NCBI GenBank assembly: GCA_003864495.1 | Contig: ML133401.1 | Span: 5,695,189-5,759,188, forward strand | Length of the DNA stretch: 64,000 bases | Source of the DNA: Nemopilema nomurai | Lineage: Eukaryota > Cnidaria > Scyphozoa > Rhizostomeae > Rhizostomatidae | Direction: 5' to 3' | Shown: positions 25,354-38,559 of the stretch, piece after piece | Numbering within the stretch: the first letter of the stretch is position 1 | Layout of the letters: every line of letters begins with the position of its first letter | The notes under the pieces: generated by a model | What the model saw: only the letters and a program-made list of their open reading frames with translations | Told to the model about the DNA's origin: nothing | Database searches by the model: none | Program-made: the position numbers and the translations under genes

Positions 25354-28300
25354 TGGGTTCCCCGACGAAAATGCACTTTGGAAAAGGTTTGTTTGTTAAG
25401 TTCGACTTCCTTCAAATGCCTTCTGAACGAATAAAAAGACAAAACCTCATCAAGAGTGGAGAAGTCTATTTATGCTCTTGATTCTGTTCAAGATTTCGTG
25501 CTAAAATGTCCACGACTCACCTTCTTTTTCGATTGGCTTTCAGCAGAATACGCCCGACGCAGGCCACTCTACAGTGCCCAAGGACTCGATTTCGGCTGAG
25601 CTTTACAAGAAGGAGAAAAAAAGCAACTGCGATGCATAGTTTCGTAGAAATTCAACCAAAAACCCAGGAGCATCGTTAAATTTTAATTCCACGCGTCTGT
25701 CAAGACATGGTTATGTTTGCAGCGGCAAAAATTATCTTCTTAAGAACAGCTTTTTTCTCATCTCATGCGTAAGCCAGCTCACATCGACGTAGTTTTTCTT
25801 CAGTTTTGTATGCAAAGTTTGTGGATAATGCTCTGTCTCATTTTTCCCTTGTTGTAGTATTTTGTTCCATTCTATAGTCCTGCAAACTTTATCATCATAC
25901 TTTGAGCCAGTTCAAACTGAATGATGTCACAATTCAGTTAATTTGTTGTTCTTTGTCGAATGCGTAATTATAAAAATTGTTTCGAAGAAGGATGCTCTAA
26001 TACATTGTTGGTGGTATTTCTGTAGACGATTCTCGTTGATTTTGTTCCAGAGTTGAAAATGAAGAGCCAGTAGTTTCTGAAGTTGAAGCCCCATGCAAAC
26101 GCAGGCTGGAGTTCGGCAGTGGAGAGGTGTGCCAAGCAGAAGTTAGTGTGCCATTTAAGAAGGTGAAGGATGAGAATCAGAATGCGATTGAAACTGATGT
26201 CTCAGAATCAACACAACAGAGCGTGAATGACCAAGCTGACAGTGCATCACCAGTTGGCAAGAAAAGCACCGACGATTTAGAGCAAACACCTGACCCCCTC
26301 TCAAGTGCAGTGTCCCCAACTGGTCCGGCAGTCGATGATTTCAAGTCAGAACGAGAAGAAGACAAGGTGGCAAGCTTCTTTAATTGCTTCTTATGAGATT
26401 AATGTCAATGCCTTTTAGAGACAGCAAAGGTGTCACCGCTAACAGAATGCGGTGGTGGTTTGTTGTAGACTTGTAAGGTACAGGTGTAGCCATTATTGGA
26501 GTTGTCAGTTCTTACCACGCGCCGATAGCTCTTGCGACAGGGCTGCAGCTAGTACAGCCAAAATTTGCAATATACTTATCTACGCATCTACGGCTCTTAC
26601 CTTTCCTGAGCGGGATTGTAAGTTAAAAAGTCTGATCCAGATCGAGAGGAAACTGTCTCTATACAAAAGTATTTGGGAGAAGTTTTAAACTCTTAAATAT
26701 ATAACCGGGCTAGATCTTTCCAAATTTTAAGAAGACATGCTAAGAGGGCGTTTTCTCCTCATCATCTATGGCATATGATAAAAAATGTCCAAATTCGCAA
26801 GTGAACTTATTGTTTCGTAATTTCACTCTATTTGCAGTCAAGCCCGTTTGCTATAAAAGACATGGTCTTCGGGAAGCTAAAGGGGTATGACTGGTGGCCA
26901 GGAATCATAATAACACACCGGGAGGCGATGCAGCGGCCATCTTTGGACAACTGTTTCTGGGTTAGGTGGTTTGGTGACCACAAAGTGTCCGAGGTGACTT
27001 TTCAAATTTTGTCTTTGGGTTACAGACCAATACTAGAATTGACGTGGACCAGAAACTGTTGACTAGGAGGCTTGTTGACTAGGAGGCTTGTTGACTAGGA
27101 GGCTTGTTGACTAGGAGGCTTGTTGACTAGGAGGCTTGTTGACTAGGAGGCTTGTTGACTAGGAGGCTTGTTGACTAGAAGGCTTGTTGACTAGGAGGCT
27201 TGTTGACTAGGAGGCTTGTTGACTAGGAGGCTTGTTGGACACGGAGGCTCGTTGGACACTTCAGTGTTGTATTTACATGGAATATTTGTAGGGGCGATGA
27301 ATAGACATTGTCAAGGCATAAACTTTTGGTCAGTTTTTCGAGATGCTTCGTACCTTGTGTATTCCTTTAATCGTTGATGTTTTTCACATGACTTCACATT
27401 TTTAATGGTAAAATTTTCCGAAGAATTAGTTAGATAACTGTTTGGCCGCGTTAACACGATACCTTTAGTGTTGTGAACATATGTTTTGATCACGTGAAAG
27501 GGCACCGATATAAGTGAGATTAGGAAGAGAGGGGGGGGGGGGTGGTTGTAGAGCACGGGTACAGATGTAGATTTCATTGATTGTAGATCACATGACTGTG
27601 TTTGTTGCCTCATTTGTGAAGTAACAGAAAGCAACTGTATAGTACCTGTTTAGAAGGCAATTTTGAATGCATTATCAGTTGCAAGTCGTCTATGCCGTAA
27701 GAGCCTTCTAGCACAAAGACGGTGGTCCTTCGTTAGAGCTTGCTTTGGCCATCATAAACGTTCTTTTTACTTCTTAGGTTTTGAGCTCCAATTTGACTCT
27801 GTTCTTCAACTTCAAAGATCGCTTCACCGCAAACAGAATGAGAGGAATCTACAAGAAGGGGATACGGGAGGCTCTTGAGGTTTGCTAATTTGCTTCTTTC
27901 CCTCTCGCTAGTTCACTGGGTTGGAAACAGACAGGGCTGATGGAGCGTCGTCATAAGATCTTGTTCTTGTACGCCCTTTACGCTACTGTACCTCTCTGTC
28001 TCTTCCATATCTCTATTGCACCACTTTCTCTATTAAGCTTCTCTTTTTACTAAGTCCCTCTTTTTCTTTATCCCTTTTTCTTTTGATCCTCCTCTCTTTT
28101 TATCCTCCTTTCCATTAGCCTCAACGCTCCAGAGTCGTCAAGTGAGACTGGGATGATTCTGATGTAAATAAGGCTGTTGCGAAATGGTTTTATACATCAA
28201 TCGATAATCTCAAGGAACTATTATCTTGAAGCAGCACTGGTCTTGTTGATTGATGAACAATTTGATTTTTCCTTGTTCCTGATTTTCTGTTACGATCCAA

Positions 28301-31300
28301 CTTCTTCTCTGTCCTATATCTTTTTTTTAAGTTTGTCTGAAGAGGCCCGAGTATGCTTTTGAAATGATATTTTTAAGTGATCCATTTTTACATAATGTAC
28401 CAACAGAAAACATGATAAACAATTATTTTCCAGCCATCTTTAGTAAGCGAATTTTTTTACTAGTCAGCAATGAATCCAGTAGCCGATTTACTTATTTCAG
28501 CGTTGTCTAACCTTTGATCCAACTCTAGCTTGCTGCGAAAAGATCTTCGAAAATCGGTTTACCGGTGGGCGGGACAAAGGAGGCCGAAGACGAGCGATTG
28601 GAAACATTGATTTGTTGGGCAAACGAGTCATTCGCACCCCTTGGAATCGAAGGCCTAACTCCAAAGTACACTGGTATGGTCGGCTCTTACCTACCTTTTG
28701 TGTCAATGTTCTTATCATGAGTAAGATTATGGCTAGAAAGTATTCCTCTTTTTTTATTCCAATGATGCAGATCTAAAGCACAGTTTAAACGTCGAATTTC
28801 TGAGCGAATTGACGACGTCGTCATTTTTCCACAGTGAAATGTGGCGTTTAATTTGTCTTCTGTGGCCTTAAAAGGCTTTGCAAGAGCCTTAAATTGAACA
28901 CTATACTACGTTTCTTCACGTCTTTACCTCTGGTATTTTGACTTTGGTAAAATGACTCTGGTATTCTGGTACACCTTTGGTATTTTTCTCCAATCACTGC
29001 GTTGTTTTTCCCCAACCAGTAGTGGAGAAAAGATTGAATAAGCCCAGAGTCATTTTTGCATCGAAAAGTCTTGTTACCCCTTCCTTTAAGCATCCGTGGC
29101 AATGGGTGCAACAATTTACAAGCTTCGATGCCTTTTCGTAAGAGGATTGTTTCGGCTTTTTGTAGAAGATGACGATTCCTCTTCATCTGAGGATGAAAGC
29201 GAGAACAACAAAACTGAAAAGCCGAAGTTAGATCAACATAAAGACCATCCCGTGAAGTTCTACAGGAATGATAACAAGGATAGATTCGGGAAACCAATGA
29301 CCAATCCTATTTTAGCAGAAGATGTCAGAGGTAATTTTAAAATGTAGCAGTACATAGAAACATACTTGATCTTTTCTTTTCCAATTTTCCGGAGTTATTG
29401 ATCTTGTATGCTATTTTCTCTAATGAGTCGTCAGAATTTTAGGTTATTCTGCAAATCGATCGAAAGATTTCCACCAGTTAAAATCTCCTTTCATTTAACT
29501 TAGCCACGAATGAAACTATTTTTGTTTTGATCATTGTTTAATTAAAATTATTAATTAATGTTGCATTTAATTTAGCAACTTTTTCAACCTGTAGTAGCGA
29601 AACGTAGATAACGGCCATCCTTCTGATTCAATCCTTCTGATTCAATCCTTCTGATTCAATCCTTCTGATTCAATCCTTCTGATTCAATCCTTCTGATTCA
29701 ATCCTTCTGATTCAATCCTTCTGATTCAATCCTTCTGATTCAATCCTTCTGATTCAATCCTTCTGATTCAATCCTTCTGATTCAATCCTTCTGATTCAAT
29801 CCTTCTGATTCAATCCTTCTGATTCAATTCTTCTGATTCAATCCTTCTGATTCAATCCTTCTGATTCAATCCTTCTGATTCAATCCTTCTGATTCAATCC
29901 TTCTGATTCAATCCTTCTGATTCAATCTTCTGATTCAATCCTTCTGATTCAATCCTTCTGATTCAATCCTTCTGATTCAATCCTTCTGATTCAATCCTTC
30001 TGATTCAATCCTTCTGATTCAATCCTTCTGATTCAATCCTTCTGATTCAATCCTTCTGATTCAATCCTTCTGATTCAATCCTTCTGATTCAATCCTTCTG
30101 ATTCAATCCTTCTGATTCAATCCTTCTGATTCAATCCTTCTGATTCAATCCTTCTGATTCAATCCTTCTGATTCAATCCTTCTGATTCAATCCTTCTGAT
30201 TCAATCCTTCTGATTCAATCCTTCTGATTCAATCCTTCTGATTCAATCCTTCTGATTCAATCCTTCTGATTCAATCCTTCTGATTCAATCCTTCTGATTC
30301 AATCCTTCTGATTCAATCCTTCTGATTCAATCCTTCTGATTCAATCCTTCTGATTCAATCCCTCTGATTCAATCCCTCTGATTCAATCCCTCTGATTCAA
30401 TCCTTCTGATTCAATCCTTCTGATTCAATCCCTCTGATTCAATCCCTCTGATTCAATCCCTCTGATTCAATCCTTCTGATTCAATCCCTCTTTGCATCGT
30501 GGCTTGAAGCTCTTTTTCTAAAGAATGTCTATAAAAGTAAGATGGCAATTCAAAATAGAATTCCTGCATTTCATTATGAATTGTTTTGTTTTGTTGTTCA
30601 CAGGTCTTTTTAACGAAGTCCTTGATGGGAAGCGGAATATTGAAAGTAAGTAACTCAAGAATTTTCAGTTATCTTTCATCCGTTTTGACACCTAGAGAAA
30701 ATTTAACCTTTTTGGAGCAAGCCTGTTAGATTGATTTTAACAAAAACAAGATTGAAAAACAAATTAACTTTCTGATCGGAGCGAGACCGAAGGAGGGGGA
30801 TGGATGTTCAATGAATAAATGTAATCAGTTTACGATCATCTCTTACGTTATTGACAGTGAAAGTACGTCTTCTGTGCGTATGTTATCAATCATTTATCTT
30901 TTCACGTAGGTCTTTGTCTTGGTTGTGGGGATACAAAGATTTCCATACAACATCCGCTGTTTGAAGGTGGTTTGTGTGCTGAGTGCCAGGTGAATGTCTG
31001 GTTTATTCGGCCTATTTTAGCGCGTGCAACTCATTATGATTAAGATAATTCATACCACTGAACAGGTTTACAAAAAAATATGTAAGATATAAAACACAGA
31101 TAAATGTATGAGATGACAAATAAATAAAAAACACATCATTTACACAGTTAACTGTTTCTATAGCTAACAGCAATCTTGCGGTTTATTTTGCCTTTAGCTA
31201 GACAAAAATTCAATAGCAAACGAATTATCCACTGAAGTTTGATTTTTCATTTTTACACATACAGGAAGCCTTTGTAGAGGGATCTTATTTGTTTGACGAA

Positions 31301-34300
31301 GACGGATCTCAGGTTAACCTTTTCACTTACTTGAAATTAGACTGAAGTCTTTAGTCTACAAGCCATCGCCTTCTTCTTATTTATTTCAAAAGGTGGGTTT
31401 GTTTTATTTATGGAGAATATTTTCAGCAACCTAATTGAGATTCTTAACGCCACTAGTTTGTCCTATTCTAATTTCTTCTCGGGAAATACTGAAGCGAATG
31501 CTTTGATAGGAAGGTAGGAGGTAGGAAGAGGATCTTAACAACCCTTAATTAGATATGTTTGGTTCCTTGTGAACCGGTCAAAACCCAATTTAATCTCACA
31601 GGCCTAAATTAAGCATTACTGTTTTGGTGTCTTATATTGAATATCACCTACATTGTTTAAAGAACAAATGATGGTTTATGTGAGCCTTTTTTAAAGGTGA
31701 GACTATTGCAATAAACTGAAATTATTCACTAAAGGGGGATGGCTGGCTGGTTCCAGATGTACCTGGGGCTGGCTGTAATTTATTCGAGGCTAATTTATTC
31801 GAAACTAAATTATTAAAATTTATTCCTTTCCAATGTTTACAGCTCCATTTTGAACTATATAAATTATTTTTTAGATATAATTCATTGAGTGTTATGTCAC
31901 TAGTAGACCATAACCATGTCTCATTCGAAGGTCATCTCTTGTTGATTTATTGGTTAAATTTTGCGTTGCAGATGTACTGCAGTATTTGTAGCGATGGAAA
32001 AGAAGTTTTAATGTGCGACTCGCCAGGCTGTTGTCGGTATGGTTTCCTTCGTGTTTGGCAAATCGAACTTTTCATGTTGTCCCCAAGTGTTTATGCTAGA
32101 CTTGCCCAGCCTTAAATCTCAATTATGCCATCCCATATGCCCATTTATGCTCATTTGAACCTCAAGTAGATTTGTGGTGTTAATGTGTGGATGTTTCTGT
32201 TACTATCAGCTGCATCCCCACATCCAATTGCACCCTTTGTCCCTGGTTTCAGGTCATACTGTGGAGTTTGCATTGATATGCTGTGTGGAGTTGGCACTGC
32301 AGTCAAGGTCAGTTTATACATATATCCATGACCTCTTTGAAGGAGTTGTGACAATAGTATTTCAAGGTGCTGTAAATGTCTTTGGAAATGAAAGTATTTG
32401 AATGTCTGAACAAATGCTTCGTGGTGCAAAATATCGCAATGTCAAGAAACAGATAGCATGCTTATCTCCAGAGTATACAATATGAAATTATACATGAAGT
32501 TGTTGCTTGAAATAGGCTTATAAGAAGATTGGTCGCAATTCTCATCATGTGCTTGATTTGATGATTATCCTTTTTCGATCTACTTCTGCATTTCACACAT
32601 CTTCGCATTTACCCTTTGATGTTTCATTCTGATCGGTGATGAAGTGATTTGTTTGAGTTTGATTTCCCAGCTAGATGAAGCTTGTTACCTTTAACACAAA
32701 GGGGAACTTCGCTATAATGAATATCTATCAGTAATGGAAATTTTAATTGAATTGCATACAATGTTATTAACTGACTTTCAGATTTCTTCCGAAGAAAACT
32801 GGGTTTGCTTCATGTGCTCTGGAGAGACGATTCGTTTGCTGAAACGGAGAGCGGACTGGCAGGAGCGCCTTAGGACAATTTTTCTCACTGAAGTAGAGGA
32901 TGAATATGTATGCGAATTATTATGTCTTTTATTTTGAGCCTTCTGAGTAAGACATTAGGATGCAAGGCTCTGCTTTTTGTATAGGCCTTAACACTTATGC
33001 AGTTTTCCAAGCAGGTTTTTATTTCAAGTAATAACCATTGCCGGGATGTAATCTGCCGAGAAGCTAAATATCATTAAATTTAGGAAAGTGTTCTAGTTCT
33101 TCTTATTTATTTTGTTGAGAATGAGAATTGCCTAACTGCTTTCTCTCAACCATTCGAGTTTTCTACCTTCGAGGCAATTTTTAAATTGTTTTCCTAGCCA
33201 CCGATGACTTGCGTTCCCGTCATTCCGTTGAAAGAGCGACGTCCAATCAGAATTTTAGCTTTGTTCGACGGCTTAGCATCAGGTGGGGATCAATTTTCTG
33301 AAACTGTTGATAGTTAAGAAAACTTTTTCTTTGCTGGCTTTGCTTTGCCGTGATTTCATGCATGTATGCAAAATCAATACTTTGCTGAAGAGATCAGTGG
33401 ATGAATGCACAGAAAAAATTTGATTTAAGCTGCGATGAAAGACTAGAGTCCCTATATTTTATTCATTTATCCATGTAAGCCTTTGTTTTCACTCTCTTTT
33501 TATTTTACCTTTGAACATAAATTTAATACCAATGTTTTAACGAAAAGAATTCAATACCCCCATCAAATGGCACACATTGTGGGGTGCCAAGAACCACGAC
33601 ACAAGACTCATAAATGAGCTGGCCTATTTATTTAACCAAGAAACCTTTTCAAAGCAAGATATTTTGTGCAATATTAAAAGTGGAAACACAGGTACTAAAA
33701 GAACACCTCAGTTGTTTTTCCGAGTACTGCTGTTATAGGGTTGTGACAGAGAGGAATATATACGTTTCCATGTATCTTGAGCCTGTAAAAGAAGACTTTG
33801 ATTTTTTTCTTCCCCATAGGTTTGGTGGCATTGAAGCATCTTGACCTTGAAATTGAAGTGTACTACGCGTCGGAAATCGATGAAAATGCCAAGATGGTAG
33901 GCCATTTATTTTGAAACAGATTTTTAGTACCAGAAGTTTAAAGAAAGTATACTCGGCGTATAATTATCATTTCTATTGACTATGCTTATATTGATGTAAA
34001 ATAATCTAGTTTATTTTTGCACTTCAACAAGCTTCCATTTCCCTACCATTCTATTTTACGCATTTAATTCTTTAAAAAAATTTGAATAAAACTTTGGAAA
34101 TTATTTCCTTGCTTCCAACAAACGTTATGACAAGGATGTGTTGCAACTATATCTACATGTATATAAGGAAGTGGTATTTAACTTCTTGCTTGCAACTACT
34201 AGGTCACGAAGGTAAAACACAATGGATACATTAAACAGCTTGGCGATGTTAAGCTTATTACAGAGAAAACAGTAAGTTCTGATTTCATCTCATTTCTTTT

Positions 34301-37300
34301 ATTTCTGACAAGCCATGCTTCCATCTTTGAACTGATTAGCTTCTGACGTCAGATGTCGACTAGAATGCCTGCAGTCTTTGTGAACACCACTTTGCCCCCT
34401 TACACCGTGGGGGACACAGTAGACGTGGAGTGCCCCCAACTAACGTCAGTTTTAAGTTTTAACTGTATTTCCATTTGTTTGTCGTCATAAAATACCGAGC
34501 TGGCTAAATGTCTGCTATTTTAATCAGTCATTTGTCAACCAATTCTCAATGAAATTTAAAAAATTTTACTTTCAAGCATTACGCGATCTTTGTCGATATG
34601 TCGAAACAATCATACCAAAATTTCTGGAATCAGTTGCACTTCTGCATTTGCGAGTGTCTATTCATCCTCTTTCTGCAGATAGAAGACATTGGTCCATTTG
34701 ACCTCATTCTCGGTGGTAGTCCTTGCAACGATCTTTCTATTGCCAATCCAGCAAGAAAGGGAATTTACGGTTTGTTCTCGTTAATGAATGTTTCCCTACA
34801 TTTTTCTGATTTTTTGTCAATCAAAAAACCTAGTTGTGTGAGATTAAGGCACGTTTGCACTGGAACGGATCCGCATAGATCCGTACTCAAACTGGCTACG
34901 ATAGGCCTTGCATTTACAGGGGCACGGTAGGATCCGTATCTTTTCTTTGAGAGATCCGTACCTTTACGAATCCATACGATTACGGGTACGATTAGAAAGC
35001 GAATCCATTTGGGTCCGTTCCTTCATCGGCGCCGTGTAAACGGGTGGATACGGATCCGCAAAGGCACGGCAGTGAAAAATTGCGCATGCTCAAAAAGAGA
35101 GATTCGCTTTTGGTCCGTTCCCGTGTAAACGCTTTATAGTTTAGGATCCGATCTCGTGTAAACGTTTGTGCATCGTACCCATATCGCACCTAAAAGGTAC
35201 GGATCTTTTGGATCCGTTCCTTTTTCTCTCGTGTAAACCGGGCCTAAGTTACGCCCTTTTTTGTTTCCAGAGGGAACCGGTCGTCTGTTCTTTGAGTTCT
35301 TCCGGATCCTCATGTACTGTAGGCCTCCCGTGGGCTCCAAAAGGCCGTTCTTCTGGATGTTTGAAAATGTCGTTGGTATGCGCCATGAAGACAGAAGGGT
35401 CATTTCACGGTTTCTGCAGTGCAACCCAGTCATGATTGATGCCAAAGATGTGTCTGCCCAGCACCGGGCGAGGTATTATTGGGGGAATATACCTGGTATG
35501 ACAAGGTATGCAATGCTTCCTAGGAATCTAATGATTATGGCTGTGATCAATACTGATTGATAGTGATTCATTGTGATTGTTTGATTGCGATTAAGAGTGA
35601 TGATTGGTGGCTACATTGTGATTCATTGTGATTGTTTGATTGCGATTAAGAGTGATGATTGGTGGCTACATTGTGATTCATTGTGATTGTTTGATTATGA
35701 TTAAGAGTGATGATTGGTGGCCTAATATGCTACTCGATGAACGTTGATTCTCATTGATTGTGATTTATCATGATCGAAGGCGATTTTAACATCCTGCCTG
35801 ATTGGTTTAAGGCCGGCACATCCACTACCTGGCGACAAGTTGGAACTACAAGAATGCTTAGAGCCACACAGTGGTCGCCAAGCAAGGGTAGGTTCCTCTT
35901 GGTACTATGTTTTATGACACATGTGATCTGGGAATTTTTCTGCAAATTGTAAAGTAGCAATTTCATAGATAAATATGAGGCTATGAGGACTGATATCTTG
36001 GCACATCTCTGAAATTTTGATTCAGTCAGTTGTGGGTGTATGTTGCATTCTTAGAAATCTCTTATGCTCTTTTGTTGTATCACTTTTTATTGTATGTTTA
36101 CTAGTTCAACAAAGTCCGCACTATAACCACGAAGTCAAACAGTCTGAAACAAACAAAGGAGGCGGTCATGCCAGTGGAGATGGCGGATGATGGGGATGCG
36201 AAGGAGGATGTTCTTTGGTGCACTGAGGTTGAAAGGTGATTATCAAAAGCATCACTGCAAATGATATTGTTAGGTCATGGCTTGCTCTGAAATGAGCCAA
36301 ATGAATTACAGCTTGTTTAACCGGCCTTTTCACGCTCTATCAACGGAGTGTTGGTGAATTGTCACATGATGAACGACAAACAACAGTCATTTCCCTTGTT
36401 TTGTTATTGCTTACCAACATCGCTCATGTTTGTTCTTCAGACTTAATTCTCATTCTTTGCAACATGTAAAAGATGGCGGACTCTTCCATTCCATTAGAGC
36501 TAGGGCATGTCTTCATTTTCACTATTGTAATCAAGGCCTGATTCCGTAGCCGATTTTTAGAGCTTCGGTAAGGGTAGCAAGTGTTCCAGTTTTACGCGTT
36601 TGGTATATGAATGACTAGACTTCAAACCAAAGAGAACACAACTTGTGCTGGGGGAGAAAACTGAGGAGTTTTGGTGTGCCTAGGGCTCAAATAAATATTA
36701 TGAAATATGAATTGACAATTTCAATGCTGAGAAACCTAGACTTATGTGCCATGCTGTACGATGTGCACCAAAGGAGACAAAGCTGCTGTAAGCAAAGTTC
36801 AAAATGATATTTTTGCAGCACTGATTTCTGTAAACATAGATAGAATAGAAAAAGCTCTTTGAGTTACTTGTGAGGTTGAAAAACTGAGGTTTTTCTAGAC
36901 TGCGGAATAAACCTTTGCAACATTATTTTAACAAAACGGAATGGATGCTTCGCTCAGTCTGGACAAACATTCTTGTTAGAACAGAATCAAAACCTGTGCA
37001 GAAAGAGAGCAGCCGCGTCGAAATTGTAAAAGACGCACTTCCCAAATTAATTGTGATTCGCATATAGGACAACATCTTTTGGAGCATCCAGATTGCACCA
37101 AAACATACAGCGACGACAATTTTCGTATAATTGGGTAAGCTAGGTTGTCCTTTTACCTAGGTGTTTTGGAGTCTGTCTATATTTCAATGGAAAATCCGAT
37201 TCTTTGTAGACAGAAAGAGTTCGTCTCTTCCTTTGGGCTCTTCTAAAGTTAGGTGTTAAGTAACGCTGATTGGTCAATTACCACCAATCACGCGCCCTGC

Positions 37301-38559
37301 TTATCCCCCTCTAGTGTTTTCGATCCGCGTCTGGCTATTTATTCTGTCCGCTTTTAGCTATTTTCCGACGTTTGCATACTCTGAGGAGTGTCGGACAAAA
37401 AAATATGTTAAGTATGCAAAAACTAGTTCCGCTTTTTCTTGCCATTGTAAAATTTTGTACCGAAAAGCACTTGTTCACATTCTTGTTAAAATGAACAAGA
37501 GAAATAGGCAGCAGAATTGCTAAATATTTCTGTTTGTGGACAGTGCTAGTTGCCATCAGTGCGATATTGGAATGTCTTTTATCAAGAGAGTGCACTTGCT
37601 AGCTACTTCAAGGTCACTTTTTGAGCCTAAGTGAGAGCAATGGAAACATCCTACCACCCCAAAGTAAACTGATAATTTCTGACTACCTTTGTGAATGGTG
37701 CTGAAAAGAGCCATGTTCCGGGTTGGTTCTTGATTGAGAAAACTGAGGGGCCATCACAGAAAACCCTGGGACATAAGCGACATGTATTTACAAGATAACG
37801 TGTTAATATATTTACAAGATAACGTGTTCATTAATGGTAATTTAGATCCCGGTCAAGAAATTTGAAATACATATAGAATGCATGCAGCAGTTTAGAGAGG
37901 ATGCCGGAGCAATCCATATAAAAAATGTAAAGCATTTAGGCAGAAATACTAATTGATAACCAAAAATCCTCTTAGAAAAGTAGTGGGCAAGTGAAGAGGC
38001 CAACCCAAATTCTTGGGATGATTTATAAATCAATGATGATGACACAGAAACAGCCAGAACATCATGGCTATTGATAACAACAGCCTGATAGAAGACAAAA
38101 ATGCAGGTCCAGTTGCAAAGACAAAACATGGCAATGTACAAGTTTAAGCCATTTCTTGAAAAGTTTCTGGATTTTGATGCAATATCTTTGCCACAATCAG
38201 AAAAGCAACTGAGTCCAATGCATCACAAAGAAAGAAACAAAACTCAATTGTTTACCATTTACCTGCTGTGGACAATGAGAATTCTAAAAACATTTTTTTT
38301 TCAATACAGTCACAATATGTTTAGGCACCCTATATCCTTTTGTATATATAGATCCTTTGCAAGCATATATTTATTACATTTATCTTTGTTTTGAAGGTTG
38401 TTTGGCTTTCCAGAACATTACACTGATGTTGCAAATATGGGAAGGTGTCACAGACAAAAACTTCTTGGCAGTGCTTGGAGCATTCCAGTTCTGCGCCACA
38501 TATTTGCACCCTTGAAGGATTACTTCAAATGCTCCAGGGTGCACAAACAGACTGTTTGA
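25354..38559 (+). CDS. DNMT3: DNMT3-type de novo DNA cytosine methyltransferase
   Basis: It methylates CpG cytosines from S-adenosylmethionine in the nucleus. Exons: 25354-25386 (tentative), 26051-26366, 26838-26993, 27778-27879, 28529-28673, 29166-29330, 30604-30645, 30910-30989, 31265-31312, 31972-32036, 32253-32307, 32782-32907, 33198-33282, 33820-33896, 34203-34271, 34679-34769, 35271-35505, 35812-35887, 36105-36235, 38397-38559. All phases agree from 26051 on, giving 741 residues to the stop. Order: Ser/Glu-rich N-terminus; PWWP ([19 protein letters not shown]), which reads H3K36 methylation; ADD zinc domain ([24 protein letters not shown]), which reads unmodified H3K4; methyltransferase with motif [11 protein letters not shown], catalytic [23 protein letters not shown] and a C-terminal FAPLKDYF. 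Motif I reads ALFDGLASG where vertebrates have SLFDGIATG. The residue equivalent to human DNMT3A Arg882 is kept (NMGR). The start codon exon is not found. A variant ATTAAA poly(A) signal is at 38623. Confidence 0.93.
25544..25639 (+). CDS. possible terminal exon of an unknown or alternative transcript
   Basis: A tttcag|CAG acceptor opens a 31-codon frame ([20 protein letters not shown], then a Lys-rich end) closing with TAG at 25637. It joins in phase 0 to the short exon 25354-25386 if that exon is read in its other frame ([11 protein letters not shown]). That would make 25354-25639 the end of a gene other than DNMT3, or a truncated alternative DNMT3-locus transcript. The peptide composition looks coding, but no family is recognised. 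Confidence 0.3.
   Translation, partial: QNTPDAGHSTVPKDSISAELYKKEKKSNCDA
27058..27240. repeat. DNMT3: 16-bp minisatellite, about 11 copies, in DNMT3 intron
   Basis: The unit GTTGACTAGGAGGCTT repeats head-to-tail with one base change (GACTAGAAGG near 27173). A degenerate copy (GTTGGACACGGAGGCTC) closes the array. It begins 65 bp after the PWWP exon. Its 16-bp period cannot be kept in frame, so it is noncoding. Confidence 0.95.
29617..30491. repeat. DNMT3: 14-bp satellite array, about 62 copies, in DNMT3 intron
   Basis: The unit ATCCTTCTGATTCA is repeated almost perfectly over 875 bp. One unit has lost a base (near 29931) and one has ATTC for ATCC (near 29827). Units with CCCTC instead of CCTTC occur only at the right-hand end, in a repeated pattern. 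The array separates the exon 29166-29330 from the 42-nt exon at 30604. Confidence 0.97.
34844..35247. mobile_element. MITE-like element in DNMT3 intron
   Basis: The left end (TTAAGGCACGTTTGCACTGG) and the reverse complement of the right end (TTAGGCCCGGTTTACACGAG) are imperfect terminal inverted repeats. Between them are many copies of GGATCCGT/ACGGATCC and CGTGTAAACG in both orientations, as in foldback MITEs. It holds no coding capacity. TTA/TAA at the edges could be a 3-bp PIF/Harbinger-type target site, but the two copies differ, so the family is only a guess. It fills most of the intron between the PC-motif exon and the exon at 35271. Confidence 0.65.
35563..35722. repeat. DNMT3: 55-bp tandem repeat, three copies, in DNMT3 intron
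   Basis: Copies start at 35563, 35618 and 35673. The unit is rich in TGATT and GTGATTG. The first two copies are near identical; the third differs by a few bases. Looser TGATT-rich sequence continues to about 35770, up to the next exon's acceptor region. Confidence 0.9.

Noticed and set aside
29617..30491. Regular short repeats that could suggest a CRISPR array
   Set aside because: The units are head-to-tail with no unique spacers, inside an intron of an animal gene: an ordinary satellite.
35770..35952. Open frame starting at 35770 (reads DFNILPDWF)
   Set aside because: The overlapping frame from 35812 gives the conserved DNMT3 block ([10 protein letters not shown]) with correct splice phases, so the ATG frame is a shadow.
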